DNA of 64,000 nucleotides from Casp-actino8 sp964513215 (GCA_964513215.1 CAZELU010000006.1:1-64000); one strand, 5' to 3'. Counted from the stretch's first letter, positions 31,812 to 41,478 are shown. Numbers and translations are program-made. Notes: generated by a model not told the origin, from the letters alone.

Positions 31812-32809
31812 GTGACCCAGTCCGGAAGCCGCCCCTCAGACCACCCCTACGCACCGGGGGTGATCAGCCGGCTCACCCGATTCGAACCGGGAATGACGCC
31901 ACCCGACTCGGTTGGCGGACATCGGTACGTGCACGTGGTCGAGTCACGAGTCTGGGTCGACGATCGACGTGCTCACGACGATTGGTCGGTGCACTTCCTC
32001 GGAGTGCTCGACGGTCACGCATGGTGGGGTGTCGACGTTCCGCGTGGCGACGATCCGTCGGAGGGTGCGGCCCTCGACCTGTTCAGTTACTTCGGTCGCG
32101 CCTCGGAGGACGAATGGCTCGTGGCCGGGCGGGCGGTGCAACTCGTCGACTGGGCCCGAACGCATCGCTTCTGCGGTCGGTGCGGCACCGAGACCGAACT
32201 TGCGCGTAACGAGCGGGCCATGAAGTGTCCGGCGTGCGGGTTGGTGGCCTTTCCGCGACTGGCGCCGGCGATGATCACGCTCGTGACGCGTGGTGAGCCC
32301 GGACCCGACCAGGAGGCACTGCTCGCGCGCGGTGTTCAGTTCCGTGCGCCGATGTATTCGTGTCTGGCCGGATTCGTCGAACCGGGGGAGACTCTCGAAG
32401 GTGCGGTCGTGCGCGAAGTACGCGAAGAGGTCGGCGTCGAGGTGGGCAACGTCCGGTATCTCGGCAGTCAACCGTGGCCGTTCCCGCACAGTCTCATGCT
32501 CGGTTTCCGAGCCGAATGGGTGCGCGGTGACATCGTGTGCGATCCGAACGAGATCATGGACGCCAATTGGTATCGCAAGGACGACCTGCCGCCGATTCCT
32601 CCTGGCATCTCGATCGCTCGCAAGCTGATCGATCACTGGCTCCGNNNNNNNNNNNNNNNNNNNNNNNNNNNNNNNNNNNNNNNNNNNNNNNNNNNNNNNN
32701 NNNNNNNNNNNNNNNNNNNNNNNNNNNNNNNNNNNNNNNNNNNNCGCCGATTCCTCCTGGCATCTCGATCGCTCGCAAGCTGATCGATCACTGGCTCCGC
32801 AACGATTAG
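31812..32809 (+). CDS. nudC: NADH pyrophosphatase NudC, interrupted by a false gap
   Basis: Nudix enzyme that hydrolyses NADH and removes NAD caps from RNA. It has a zinc ribbon (FCGRCGTET ... CPACGLVAFPR), the Nudix box from GFVEPGETLEGAVV to REEVGV, and the NudC signature SQPWPFPHS. The 100-N gap at 32645 is followed by an exact copy of the preceding 55 bp. Removing 155 bp joins ...IDHWLR to ND-stop and gives 280 aa in one frame, a normal length. It starts at GTG 31812. Its stop overlaps the convergent S9 peptidase by 4 bp. Confidence 0.93.
32590..32644. other. 55-bp contig-end duplicate, left copy
   Basis: Identical to 32745-32799 across the gap. It is an assembly overlap, not a biological repeat. 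Confidence 0.9.
32645..32744. other. Assembly gap (100 N), false
   Basis: Flanked by identical 55-bp ends. Merging restores nudC. Confidence 0.95.
32745..32799. other. 55-bp contig-end duplicate, right copy
   Basis: Identical to 32590-32644. Confidence 0.9.
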
Positions 32810-34830
32810 GCGAGTTTCTCGGTGAACCAGTCGAGAATGATTTCGAACCGCTGACGGCGATGCACAGGAGATCCGCTGCGTGACAGTTCGTGTGTCTCGG
32901 CCGGGAATCGGTAGAAGACCACTTCTTTCTTCATCAATCGCAGCGTCACGAAGAGCTCTTCGGCCTGACTGATCGGACACCGCAAGTCGTTTTCGCTGTG
33001 CACGATGAGGACGGGGACGTCGATGTCGCGCGCGAGTGTGCTCGGCGACATCCGGGTGTATTCGTCGGGGTCGCTCACCGGATCGGGGCCGTGTTCGACG
33101 CGGAACATGGTGCCGATGTCACTCGACCACTCTTCGGTGAGCAGGTTGTTGACCGACCGCTCGGTGCAGACCGTGCGCAGTCGTCCGGCATGGCGAGCGG
33201 CCAGCAGCGTCGCCATGTATCCGCCGTAACTGCCGCCTTGCATACCCACTCGACCGCGGTCGCAGAACGGGTAACGATCAAGTGCGGTGTCGAGAACGTT
33301 CAGAACGTCCTCCAGATCGACTCCACCCCAGCCGGTGCCGGGTCGCTTCGGATGCTTGGGACCCATGATCGCCTGACCCCAGGCTTCTTCGCGACCCGAC
33401 GATCCGCGTGGATTGCACGCCACCACGACGAAACCGGCCGCGGCCTGAGCCTGGAACTCGTCGAAGTAGGTCTCGCCGTACTGCGTGTGCGGACCACCGT
33501 GGACGTTGAGGATCACCGGGTACTTCTTGTTCGCGTCGAAGTTCCGCGGGCGCATGATCCAGGCGTCGATCACCGGGTCGATGGTCGTTCCGATGTCACG
33601 GGTCTGGCTCTTCACCGGAACCGCGAACCGTTCCCAGTCGACCGGCTTCACGCGCGCCACGATCTCGGCCGAGACGTTCGTGAGAACCGATTCGTTTCCG
33701 TTTCGCCACAGGTGGATCTCGGTCGGTCGGGTGGGACTCGATACCGCGGCGGCCGTGATGCCCGCACGATGATCGAAGGTCTTCACGCAGCGGGATCCGG
33801 TGGTGACTGCGGTGGGCGTCGTGGTTCCACTCGCGTCGATGCGCATGAGGTGGCATTGACCGCGATCTTCGGCGGTGGCCAGAATCGTCACGTCGTCGAT
33901 CCAGACCGGCGCGACGTTGCCGACGGTCGTCTCGAAGGTGCGGTCGAAGCCGGCCGACACCCATGTGTGTGTCGTGGTGGCCAGATCGAGCACTCCAACC
34001 CGAACGTTCTGCGGGTAGATGCTCGAGTCGTCGTAACCGAGGAAAGCGATTCGCTTGCCGTCGGGGCTCGTGCTGGGAGACTTGTACACGCCGGTGCGAT
34101 CGGTGAGTGGAGTGATCGTCCCATCGAGTGGAACAAGGTGTAGGTCGGTGGCCAGATCGAGATCCCACTCGGCGTGTCGGGCCGCTGCCACCACGAGTGC
34201 CCGCGAGTCGGCCGTCCAGCAGAAGGATCCGTGGTCGTGATCGCCCGGGGTCAGATCGCGCGGAACTCCGGTACCGTCGGCCGCGACGACCCACACGTGA
34301 TTCGGCCGATCGAACACGAAGTTCTCGCCGTCGAGCCGTGTGAAGAACGACGTGATTCGTCGTGGTGACTGCCACGATTCGTCCTCAGCCGAGTACCGCT
34401 CGTCGGGAACGCGCGACGTGAACGCGATGAAGCGACCGTCGGGCGACCAGCGCGGCGAATCGAGACCGTCCTTGCGCACCGCGATCGTTCGTGTCTCGCC
34501 GGGTGACGCGACCGGGATCACGTGCAGTGTGCGTTCGCCCTTCTTGGCACCTTGCGCACCTTCGCGGCCCGACACGAATGCCAGCTGACGCGAGTCGGGA
34601 GACCACGAGGGCTGCGATTCACCTGGATCTCCGGACGTGAGTGGATATGGGGCGAACTCGTCCGTGGAGGAAGCCAGCCACACTTGTGACTTGTACGTGT
34701 TCTTCTCGAGATCGACGCGGCTGGTCACGAACGCGACGAACCGGCCATCGGGGGAGATGACGGGTGAGGCTGCCTGCACCATGCCGTCGAGGAGCGTGGT
34801 GGCGATCGCGTGATGAGGGGATTCGGCCAT
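32806..34830 (-). CDS. S9 family prolyl oligopeptidase/acylaminoacyl peptidase
   Basis: Peptidase of 674 aa with an N-terminal beta-propeller (repeats of SPDGRFVAF / SPDSRQLAF) and a C-terminal alpha/beta hydrolase domain. The nucleophile is in GGSYGGYMATL, Asp in HSENDLRCP and His in PAETHELSR. It hydrolyses short peptides, probably in the cytosol since no signal peptide is seen. ATG 34830 is leaderless. Divergent from the LLM oxidoreductase. Confidence 0.94.
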   Translation of the reverse strand: MAESPHHAIATTLLDGMVQAASPVISPDGRFVAFVTSRVDLEKNTYKSQVWLASSTDEFAPYPLTSGDPGESQPSWSPDSRQLAFVSGREGAQGAKKGERTLHVIPVASPGETRTIAVRKDGLDSPRWSPDGRFIAFTSRVPDERYSAEDESWQSPRRITSFFTRLDGENFVFDRPNHVWVVAADGTGVPRDLTPGDHDHGSFCWTADSRALVVAAARHAEWDLDLATDLHLVPLDGTITPLTDRTGVYKSPSTSPDGKRIAFLGYDDSSIYPQNVRVGVLDLATTTHTWVSAGFDRTFETTVGNVAPVWIDDVTILATAEDRGQCHLMRIDASGTTTPTAVTTGSRCVKTFDHRAGITAAAVSSPTRPTEIHLWRNGNESVLTNVSAEIVARVKPVDWERFAVPVKSQTRDIGTTIDPVIDAWIMRPRNFDANKKYPVILNVHGGPHTQYGETYFDEFQAQAAAGFVVVACNPRGSSGREEAWGQAIMGPKHPKRPGTGWGGVDLEDVLNVLDTALDRYPFCDRGRVGMQGGSYGGYMATLLAARHAGRLRTVCTERSVNNLLTEEWSSDIGTMFRVEHGPDPVSDPDEYTRMSPSTLARDIDVPVLIVHSENDLRCPISQAEELFVTLRLMKKEVVFYRFPAETHELSRSGSPVHRRQRFEIILDWFTEKLA

Positions 34831-34836
34831 GCGTCG

Positions 34837-34842
34837 AAGGTA
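34837..34842 (-). promoter_or_regulatory. Predicted -10 of S9 peptidase
   Basis: TACCTT, 6 nt before ATG 34830. Confidence 0.6.
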
Positions 34843-34874
34843 GTCCCGATCGTGGCGGCGATCGGAAAGTCGCC

Positions 34875-34880
34875 TAGTTT
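34875..34880 (+). promoter_or_regulatory. Predicted -10 of LLM oxidoreductase
   Basis: TAGTTT, 6 nt before ATG 34887. Confidence 0.6.
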
Positions 34881-34886
34881 CACCGC

Positions 34887-35783
34887 ATGGCCCTCACGAA
34901 AGCAGCCCTCGGAAAACTCGGACTCTGGACGTTCCAGCTCGACGTTCAGCCCATGCGCGAAGCGCAGAAGTTCGCGGCCCAGATCGAAGAGTTGGGCTTT
35001 CCGACGGTCTGGGTTCCCGAAGCCGTGGGTCGTGAACCATTCGCATCGACCGCTCTGCTGTTGTCGGCCACCGAGAAACTGATCCTCGCGACGGGAATCG
35101 CGAGTCTGCACGCTCGTTCGCCGATGACCATGCAGGCCGGTTGGAAGACGATCACCGAAGCATTTCCCGATCGGTTCCTGCTCGGTATCGGTGTGAGCCA
35201 TCAGCCCGCGGTCGAAGGTTTTCACGGCGGCAATTACGACAAGCCCTACTCCACGATGGTGAAGTACCTCGATGCGATGGACCGCGGCCTCTACTTCGCG
35301 GCCCAGCCGTCAGCGCCACCGGCTCGGGCGCTCGCCGCACTCGGACCCAAGATGCTCAAGTTGGCTGCTGAGCGCACGATGGGCGCTCACCCTTACTTCG
35401 TCCCGGTGGAGCACACGCCCATCGCCCGCGCCGCCATGGGCCCGGATGCCTTGTTGGCACCCGAACTAGCGGTCGTGTTCTCGCGCGATGCGAGCGAGGC
35501 CCGCGCCATCGCCCGCGGATTCATGAAGACCTATCTCGGACTTCCCAACTACACGAACAACTTGAAGCGTCTCGGCTGGACCGACGAGGACATCGCGGGT
35601 CCCACCGATGCACTGGTCGATGCCATCGTGGCGTGGGGATCACTCGACGACATCCAGACGCGCATCAAGGCTCACCTCGATGGCGGTGCCGATCATGTGT
35701 GCGTGCAGGTGTTGTCATCCGACCCGACCAAGGTGACGATGGACGAGTTCCGCCAGTTGGCGTCGCTGATCCCGAGCCTCTAG
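34887..35783 (+). CDS. LLM class F420-dependent oxidoreductase
   Basis: Luciferase-like TIM-barrel oxidoreductase of 298 aa, close in pattern to the TIGR03620 group, which is predicted to use coenzyme F420. Visible are LGLWTFQLDVQP, FPTVWVPEAVGREPFAS, LATGIASLHARSPM, FLLGIGVSHQP and a C-terminal GADHVCVQVL. Its substrate is unknown. It ends before a strong bidirectional hairpin shared with tauE. Confidence 0.9.
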   Translation: MALTKAALGKLGLWTFQLDVQPMREAQKFAAQIEELGFPTVWVPEAVGREPFASTALLLSATEKLILATGIASLHARSPMTMQAGWKTITEAFPDRFLLGIGVSHQPAVEGFHGGNYDKPYSTMVKYLDAMDRGLYFAAQPSAPPARALAALGPKMLKLAAERTMGAHPYFVPVEHTPIARAAMGPDALLAPELAVVFSRDASEARAIARGFMKTYLGLPNYTNNLKRLGWTDEDIAGPTDALVDAIVAWGSLDDIQTRIKAHLDGGADHVCVQVLSSDPTKVTMDEFRQLASLIPSL

Positions 35784-35794
35784 GTACGTACGAC

Positions 35795-35819
35795 GACCGT
35801 GGCCCTCATGGCCACGGTC
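35795..35819. terminator. Bidirectional hairpin terminator
   Basis: Perfect 10-bp arms GACCGTGGCC and GGCCACGGTC around a 5-nt loop, between the convergent LLM and tauE stops and overlapping the latter. There is no long T-run, but the position and stability are typical. Confidence 0.7.
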
Positions 35820-36594
35820 ACGACTTGCGAACGTCGTTGATCATTCGGGCCGCCACGATCAGAACGAGAGTGGCGAACAGGGCATTGGAGACGGTGTCGT
35901 CCATCACGTCGGCGACGATGCCACCGACGATGGCGGTGGGGATGCCCGCCACGCCCACGATCGCGGCCACTCTCATGTCTATGTTCTTCGACTTGCGGTT
36001 GCGAATCGTCCCCATGATCGACGTGGGAATGATGACGGCGGCCGATGTGCCTTTGGCGATCACCGGGATCTCGGAGAACAGAACGATCATGGCCGGCACC
36101 ATCACGACGCCTCCGCCGATTCCGAGCAGTCCGGCCAACACGCCGGTGGCGAAGCCGACGGCGATCATGGCCACGGCGGTGAGGAACGTGATGGCGTCGC
36201 GCCCGCTGGCTTCGGTGGGGATGTACAGCCGAACGGCGGTGACCACGAGGACGGCCGCGAACATGTAGCCGAGCGTCTTGCGCGGAAGAACATGAATGAG
36301 TTTCGTTCCGTAGATGGCGCCGCCGATCGCGCCGATCGACAACCACAACGCGACGCTCCAGTCGACATTGTCCTGTGACCAGTGCGTGATGAGGCTGGCA
36401 ATCGAGATGGGAAGTACGGCACCGAGTGATGTTCCGCTTGCGCGTCGCTGGTCGAATCCGAGAACCATCACCAGGGCCGGGACGACGAGGATGCCGCCGC
36501 CGACGCCGAAGAGCCCCGACAGAAGGCCAGCACCGATACCGACGGCAATCGTCGGAACGAGTGAGGGGTTGGAGGTCGTGGCTTGCGTGCTCAT
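35818..36594 (-). CDS. TauE/SafE family sulfite or organosulfonate exporter-like permease
   Basis: Membrane protein of 258 aa with about eight helices in two repeats. Each repeat carries the family glycine/proline motif: GLLSGLFGVGGGILVVPAL near the N-terminus and GVLAGLLGIGGGVVMVPAM in the middle. Substrate (sulfite, sulfoacetate or other anion) is not predictable. It is divergent from the acyltransferase. Confidence 0.9.
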   Translation of the reverse strand: MSTQATTSNPSLVPTIAVGIGAGLLSGLFGVGGGILVVPALVMVLGFDQRRASGTSLGAVLPISIASLITHWSQDNVDWSVALWLSIGAIGGAIYGTKLIHVLPRKTLGYMFAAVLVVTAVRLYIPTEASGRDAITFLTAVAMIAVGFATGVLAGLLGIGGGVVMVPAMIVLFSEIPVIAKGTSAAVIIPTSIMGTIRNRKSKNIDMRVAAIVGVAGIPTAIVGGIVADVMDDTVSNALFATLVLIVAARMINDVRKS

Positions 36595-36633
36595 GTGAAC
36601 CGTCTCACCCTACGTGGCCCCCGAGCCCACAAG

Positions 36634-36639
36634 TAATCT
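36634..36639 (+). promoter_or_regulatory. Predicted -10 of acyltransferase gene
   Basis: TAATCT, 7 nt before GTG 36647. Confidence 0.6.
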
Positions 36640-36646
36640 CTTCGAG

Positions 36647-39037
36647 GTGGGGGAGTCTCGAGGTCTGGCGTACGTTCCCGCCCTCGACGGCATCCGCGCG
36701 CTGTCAGTGCTGTTGGTCATGGCCTTCCACTTGGAAGTCGCGGGCTTCGCCGGCGGTTTCCTGCCGGTCTCGCTGTTCTTCACGCTGTCGGGTTACCTCA
36801 TCACTCAGTTGATCCTCGACGAATTCGACTCGACCGGGCGATTCTCGTTGCTCGACTTCTGGTCGCGCCGGTTCCGGCGCCTCATGCCAGCCGCGCTGCT
36901 CGGCATTGCGGTCGTCGCGGGCACGGCCTTGGCCATCGAATCGCTTCGATCACCTCGTTTACGAGGTGATCTCGGGGCGGCCCTCGGGTATGTGGCGAAC
37001 TGGCGATTCGCCTCCAGTTCGCAGACGTATGCCGATCTCTTCAGCAACGGTGCTTCACCCGTGCAGCACTTCTGGTCGCTGGCGATCGAGGAACAGTTCT
37101 ACGTCGTCTTCCCCTTGCTGATGGCTGGTCTGCTGATTCGAGCGCGACGCTCGGTCGGCCTCGTTCTCGCCGGGCTCATGGCGATGAGCGTCGTGGCCGG
37201 TTTGCTGGCCGACTCGCGAAATCTGATCTACTACGGCACTCACGTTCGAGCCGCCGAGCTATTGGCCGGAGCCGTTCTCGCGACCCTGCTGCCGATCGGT
37301 CGCGCGATCAGTGCGCGCGTGGCGAACGCATTCGCCGTCATTGCCGCCGCTGGTGTGGTCGTGCTCGGTGTCGCCGTGGCCACGGTGTCGATCGATGACG
37401 GCATCGTGTACTCGGGTGGGCTGGCGGCGTTCTCGCTCGTATCGGTCGCGGTCATCATCGGATCGCTGGTTCCGGGTCCGGTCAATTGGCTGATGAGCCG
37501 TCGGCCGCTGGTGTCCATCGGTCGCGTGAGTTACGGGTTGTACGTCTTTCACTGGCCGGTGATCGTCGTTCTCGACGAGCAACGGGTCGGCCTCGATGGA
37601 TTCGGACTCGTCCTCGTTCGCGTGGTTGTCACGGTGTCGATCACCCTTGTGTCGTACTTCTTGATCGAGAATCCCGTGCGTCGTCGACGCGTGCTGGTCG
37701 GATTCCGTCGGGCTGCGACAGCCGCGGGCGGCGCGGTGGCCGCAGTCGTGGTCACGATCCTGGCCGTTCCGCACTTCACCGTGCCGGTATTGGCCGGTCT
37801 CGAGGCACCCGATGAGGTCGTGTCGTTCGGTACGACGGAAGTCGTCGCAACGGTTCCGACGGTTCGCGTGGCAATCGTGGGCGGGGACGACGTCTCACTT
37901 CCCGAGTCGCTGCCGGACGGAACGCGTCTGGATTTCGTTCGTCCCGATCCGATTGGTTGTCCGCTTCGGGCCGGTCTGGAGCGCGCGAACGGATGCGGAT
38001 CCGTAGCCGAGACACTCGCCGACGCCTCGATCGACGCACCGGTGGCCGCCACGGTGTTGACCGTCGGTCGAACCGAGCGGGCACTGCTCGCGCGGCTGGT
38101 GGGTGATCCGAGTGCGCACGATCTGCTCGAACGGCCGTGGTGGCGTGATCGACGGTTCACCGTGGCCGCGGACTACGTGGCGACCGTCGCCAACGCTGTG
38201 GGTCAACGACGGGTGATCGTCATCGATCTCGATCCGACCGATGCGCTCGGAGGAGAACTCGCCGAGTGGGGAGCGCGCTCGGAGAACGTCACCGTTCTTC
38301 CAGTCGAATCGGTCGACGCCGTGGCCACAACCCTCGAGGCGACTCTGGTCGACGCGATCAGTGATGCGCCCGATGGCCGCAGCCGAGTTCTGGTGATCGG
38401 TGACAGCACGTCGTTCGGTCTGGCCGAGGCACTCGACGCCGTGGCCGGAGACGAGTTGAACGTGTTGTGGGCGGGCGGGCGCAATTGTCCCCTCGCCGCC
38501 GTCGAACGCGTGCGCTGGTGGGGTGATGTCACGTTCGATCTGAGCACCTGCCCACGCGCCGACCGCGAATGGGCGACGATCATCCCTGACTTCGACCCGT
38601 CACTCGTGTTGATGATCTATTCGGTCCCGCAGCAAGCCGAGCAGCAGTACGACAAGGATGGTGAGTGGTACGCGCTGGGTGATCCCGAATACGACCAACG
38701 TCAGCGCGAAGCCTTGAGCCGTCTACTCGAGTCGGGCCGTGAGAGTGGTACCAGGTTCGCGTTCTTGACGAGCCCGCGAGTGTTCGGCGGGGCGTTGGGC
38801 GGCGCACCCTTCTCGGCCGACGATCGAGTGGATGCGTGGAACGCCGCCATGGTGGCGTATACCGAAACGTGGCCCGAGATCTCCCTCGTCGATTGGGCGT
38901 CGTTCGTTCTGGACGCCGAAGGTGACGAGCCGGGAAGTCTCCGCGGCGACGGTGTTCATATGACGGCCGCCGATCTCGAGGCGATCGTGAGCGCGAAAGT
39001 CGTGCCGGCACTGCGGGCAATGCTCCCGGCTCGTTGA
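36647..39037 (+). CDS. OafA/YrhL-type membrane acyltransferase with C-terminal SGNH domain
   Basis: A 796-aa protein that O-acylates cell-surface polysaccharide or peptidoglycan. The N-terminal acyltransferase-3 domain has about ten helices (YVPALDGIRALSVLLVMAFH with catalytic His, SLFFTLSGYLIT, the RRFRRLMPA loop). A linker helix and an extracellular SGNH domain follow (VLVIGDSTSFGLAEAL with the Ser, and DGVHMTAADLE with Asp-x-x-His). The frame is open to GTG 36614, but GTG 36647 matches both the promoter and the usual start of the family. It ends in the 13-bp repeat array. Confidence 0.92.
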   Translation: MGESRGLAYVPALDGIRALSVLLVMAFHLEVAGFAGGFLPVSLFFTLSGYLITQLILDEFDSTGRFSLLDFWSRRFRRLMPAALLGIAVVAGTALAIESLRSPRLRGDLGAALGYVANWRFASSSQTYADLFSNGASPVQHFWSLAIEEQFYVVFPLLMAGLLIRARRSVGLVLAGLMAMSVVAGLLADSRNLIYYGTHVRAAELLAGAVLATLLPIGRAISARVANAFAVIAAAGVVVLGVAVATVSIDDGIVYSGGLAAFSLVSVAVIIGSLVPGPVNWLMSRRPLVSIGRVSYGLYVFHWPVIVVLDEQRVGLDGFGLVLVRVVVTVSITLVSYFLIENPVRRRRVLVGFRRAATAAGGAVAAVVVTILAVPHFTVPVLAGLEAPDEVVSFGTTEVVATVPTVRVAIVGGDDVSLPESLPDGTRLDFVRPDPIGCPLRAGLERANGCGSVAETLADASIDAPVAATVLTVGRTERALLARLVGDPSAHDLLERPWWRDRRFTVAADYVATVANAVGQRRVIVIDLDPTDALGGELAEWGARSENVTVLPVESVDAVATTLEATLVDAISDAPDGRSRVLVIGDSTSFGLAEALDAVAGDELNVLWAGGRNCPLAAVERVRWWGDVTFDLSTCPRADREWATIIPDFDPSLVLMIYSVPQQAEQQYDKDGEWYALGDPEYDQRQREALSRLLESGRESGTRFAFLTSPRVFGGALGGAPFSADDRVDAWNAAMVAYTETWPEISLVDWASFVLDAEGDEPGSLRGDGVHMTAADLEAIVSAKVVPALRAMLPAR

Positions 39038-39073
39038 CGTCACATGTCGACGTCAGATGCTGACGTCAGGTGT
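39035..39073. repeat. Three 13-bp tandem repeats between convergent genes
   Basis: TGACGTCACATGT, CGACGTCAGATGC and TGACGTCAGGTGT. Each contains GACGTC, itself a palindrome, so any pair can form a hairpin. The first unit includes the acyltransferase stop and the third the stop of the oxidase. A transcription terminator is a reasonable guess. Confidence 0.75.
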
Positions 39074-40499
39074 CGAAGCCGAGCCCGAGGCGATCGAGAG
39101 TGCGCAACCACATGTTGCGCTTTCCGGTCTTGTCTTCGTGATCGAGGCTCCAGCGCGTGGCTTGGATGCCGAGGAACTTGAACGGCTCAGGTGGGAACGG
39201 GACCGGCTTCTCCTTCACGAAGTCGGTCTGCGTGGCCACCGAACGCTTTCCGTCGAGGAGATCGAGCATCACTTCACCGCCGAATCGCGACGATGCCGTG
39301 CCGAGGCCGGTGTAACCGAGCGCGTACGCGGCGCGGCCGCCGAGGGCACGGCCCCAGAACACGCAGAACCGGGAGCAGGTGTCGATCGCACCTCCCCACG
39401 CGTGCGAGAAGCGAACGTCGTCGAGTTGCGGGAACGTTCGGAAGAAGTGAGTACTGAGTCGCGCCCACGACTCGGGCCGACTTTCTTGTTCGACGCTCAC
39501 CTTGCCGCGGAAGAAGTACACCGCGTCGTATCCACCCCACAGGATGCGGTTGTCCTGGGTGAGCCGGTAGTAGTGGAACTGGTTCGGGATGTCGGAGAGT
39601 CCCTGGCGGTTCTTCCAACCGATGCGGCTCAGTTGTTCGTCGGTGAGTGGCTCGGTCACCATGCAGTAGTCGTACACGGGCACGATGTAGTGACGGAGTC
39701 GACGCAGCAGCGGCTTGAACGCGTTGGTGGCCAGAGCGACCTTGCCGGCGCGAACGCGGCCGAGAGGTGTTTGCACCAAAATGCCCACACCGTCGCGCTC
39801 GATGCTGGTGGCCTTGGTGTCTTCGTAGATCCGTACGCCGAGTGATTCGGCGGCCGCTTTCAGTCCCCAGGCGAGTCGAGCCGGATCGACGATGGCGGCG
39901 CGGTCGTGATGCCACAGCCCGCCGGTGTAGGTGGGCGAGTCGACTTGAGCGCGCATCTGATCGCGATCGAGCCACGACACCTTCTGGCCCAACGATCGGA
40001 GTTGCTGGAAGTCGTCGCGCAGCTCGTCGAGATAACTCGGTGCGTGCGAGTCGTAGGCCACGTCGATCACGCCAGTGCGCTCGTAGTCGCAGTCGATGCC
40101 GTAGCGCTTGATGGCGGCTTCGATCTGATTGAGGTTGTCGAGGCCGAGTTCTTCGAGAAGTGGCAACTCGTCGGGGAAGCGTTCCTGGCCGTTCGCGACA
40201 CCGTGAGTCAGCGATGCATCCATGAAGCCGCCATTGCGCCCGCTGGCCGCCGACCCGATCTCGTGGCCCTCGATCAGCACCACGTCACGAGACGGATCAC
40301 GTTCCTTGGCGATGATCGCCGTCCAGAGTCCGGTGTAACCGCCACCCACGATGCACAAGTCGCACGTCTCGGTGCGCACGAGCATGGGATTCGTTTCGGG
40401 TTCGTCGGCGTCCTCGTACCAATACGGGTAGGGATCGGCGTCGGCGATCGCGTCGAGGTGTCGTGGGTCGAATTCGCCTTCGTCGCCCACGCTGCTCAC
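39066..40499 (-). CDS. FAD-dependent oxidoreductase, DAO family (PuuB-like)
   Basis: Flavoprotein of 477 aa similar in layout to gamma-glutamylputrescine oxidase and related amine/amino-acid oxidases. It begins with about 45 polar residues (PYPYWYEDADEPE), then the FAD motif CDLCIVGGGYTGLWTA, GSAASGRNGGFMD, and the C-terminal ALGYTGLGTASSRFGGEVM. The amine substrate is unknown. GTG 40499 has GAGAGGTGA upstream and lies 18 bp after the PAP2 gene, so it is the second gene of that operon. Confidence 0.9.
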   Translation of the reverse strand: MSSVGDEGEFDPRHLDAIADADPYPYWYEDADEPETNPMLVRTETCDLCIVGGGYTGLWTAIIAKERDPSRDVVLIEGHEIGSAASGRNGGFMDASLTHGVANGQERFPDELPLLEELGLDNLNQIEAAIKRYGIDCDYERTGVIDVAYDSHAPSYLDELRDDFQQLRSLGQKVSWLDRDQMRAQVDSPTYTGGLWHHDRAAIVDPARLAWGLKAAAESLGVRIYEDTKATSIERDGVGILVQTPLGRVRAGKVALATNAFKPLLRRLRHYIVPVYDYCMVTEPLTDEQLSRIGWKNRQGLSDIPNQFHYYRLTQDNRILWGGYDAVYFFRGKVSVEQESRPESWARLSTHFFRTFPQLDDVRFSHAWGGAIDTCSRFCVFWGRALGGRAAYALGYTGLGTASSRFGGEVMLDLLDGKRSVATQTDFVKEKPVPFPPEPFKFLGIQATRWSLDHEDKTGKRNMWLRTLDRLGLGFDT

Positions 40500-40517
40500 A
40501 GGGTCACCTCTCGTCGG

Positions 40518-41441
40518 TCAGATTAGTACGGGCTCCTGTTCGACTGCGGGCATTCGACGGCGCTCCCAGCGTCCCCAGAACCAGAACGATCCGACCACGA
40601 GGAGCCAGCCGGCCAGAACATCGACCACGTAATGCTCGGCGAAGTAGACGAGGCTCAACGCCATCAGAACCGGGAACGTCGAGGCCGCGTAGCGCATCCA
40701 CGGTCGGGGCATGCGATTCCAGAAGAACATCACCACGAACAACGCGAACGCCGCGTGCAGGGACGGGAAGGCGGCGGTGGGGTTGGCCCACTGTCGGCCG
40801 CGAATGAGGACGTTCGTCACCGTTTCGAGTCCGAGTTCGGTCCAGCCACGTCCGGTCGTGCGCGAGTACGGCTCGGTGATCTGGTACGGGTACTTCTCGC
40901 TCGCGGCCATCCACGGGGGAGCGGTGGGAAGAATCACGAACGTGGCGACACCCACGAACAGCACCGTGGCGAAACGCCGGATGAATCGGAGCCATTCGTC
41001 GCGCCAACGGATCCAGAGGTAGACCGAAGCCGCGACCGGCAGGAAGAAATGAGTGAAGTAGACGATGGAGAACAGCACGTCGTACCAGCGCACGTCGGAG
41101 CGCAGGAACTGATCTTGCATCCAGCGAATTGGATCGTTGCCGAAGAACAGGACGCGGTCGAGGTTGTACGGGGTCTGAACCTGGAGCGGAAAGCCGAGGG
41201 TGTCGGCGATGCCGCGGCTGTAGTCGTACGAGATCCACATCGCGCCGTACAGCGCCAGGTCGCGAACCATGCGCGTCTGCGAACCCCACGACCTGCCCAT
41301 GTTGCCGATCACGAAGGCCACCGCGACCCAACCCAGTACGGCCATGCGCGCGATGGGTAGGCCGTTGTGATTGAACGACCAGATGAACGCGCCAACATAC
41401 GCCACCAAGAGGACGTTGCGGAGCAGGGGCCAACCTCGCAC
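40518..41441 (-). CDS. PAP2 superfamily membrane protein (inositolphosphotransferase-like)
   Basis: A 307-aa membrane protein with about six helices. The phosphatase motifs are AAFPSLHAAFAL (motif 2) and AEHYVVDVLAG (motif 3, H-x3-D), as in Aur1/Ipt1-like PAP2 proteins that transfer or hydrolyse lipid phosphates. The frame stays open into the CoxM-like gene, but GTG 41441, 8 nt after TAGCCT, is the first start outside it. First gene of an operon with the DAO-type oxidase. Confidence 0.85.
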   Translation of the reverse strand: MRGWPLLRNVLLVAYVGAFIWSFNHNGLPIARMAVLGWVAVAFVIGNMGRSWGSQTRMVRDLALYGAMWISYDYSRGIADTLGFPLQVQTPYNLDRVLFFGNDPIRWMQDQFLRSDVRWYDVLFSIVYFTHFFLPVAASVYLWIRWRDEWLRFIRRFATVLFVGVATFVILPTAPPWMAASEKYPYQITEPYSRTTGRGWTELGLETVTNVLIRGRQWANPTAAFPSLHAAFALFVVMFFWNRMPRPWMRYAASTFPVLMALSLVYFAEHYVVDVLAGWLLVVGSFWFWGRWERRRMPAVEQEPVLI

Positions 41442-41449
41442 GAGTGGCG

Positions 41450-41455
41450 AGGCTA
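41450..41455 (-). promoter_or_regulatory. Predicted -10 of PAP2 operon
   Basis: TAGCCT, 8 nt before GTG 41441. Confidence 0.5.
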
Positions 41456-41478
41456 ACGGTGAGAAGCGCGGTGCCGGG

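Noticed and set aside
39035..39073. CRISPR array
   Set aside because: Units are 13 bp, adjacent without spacers, and only three; no cas genes are in the window.
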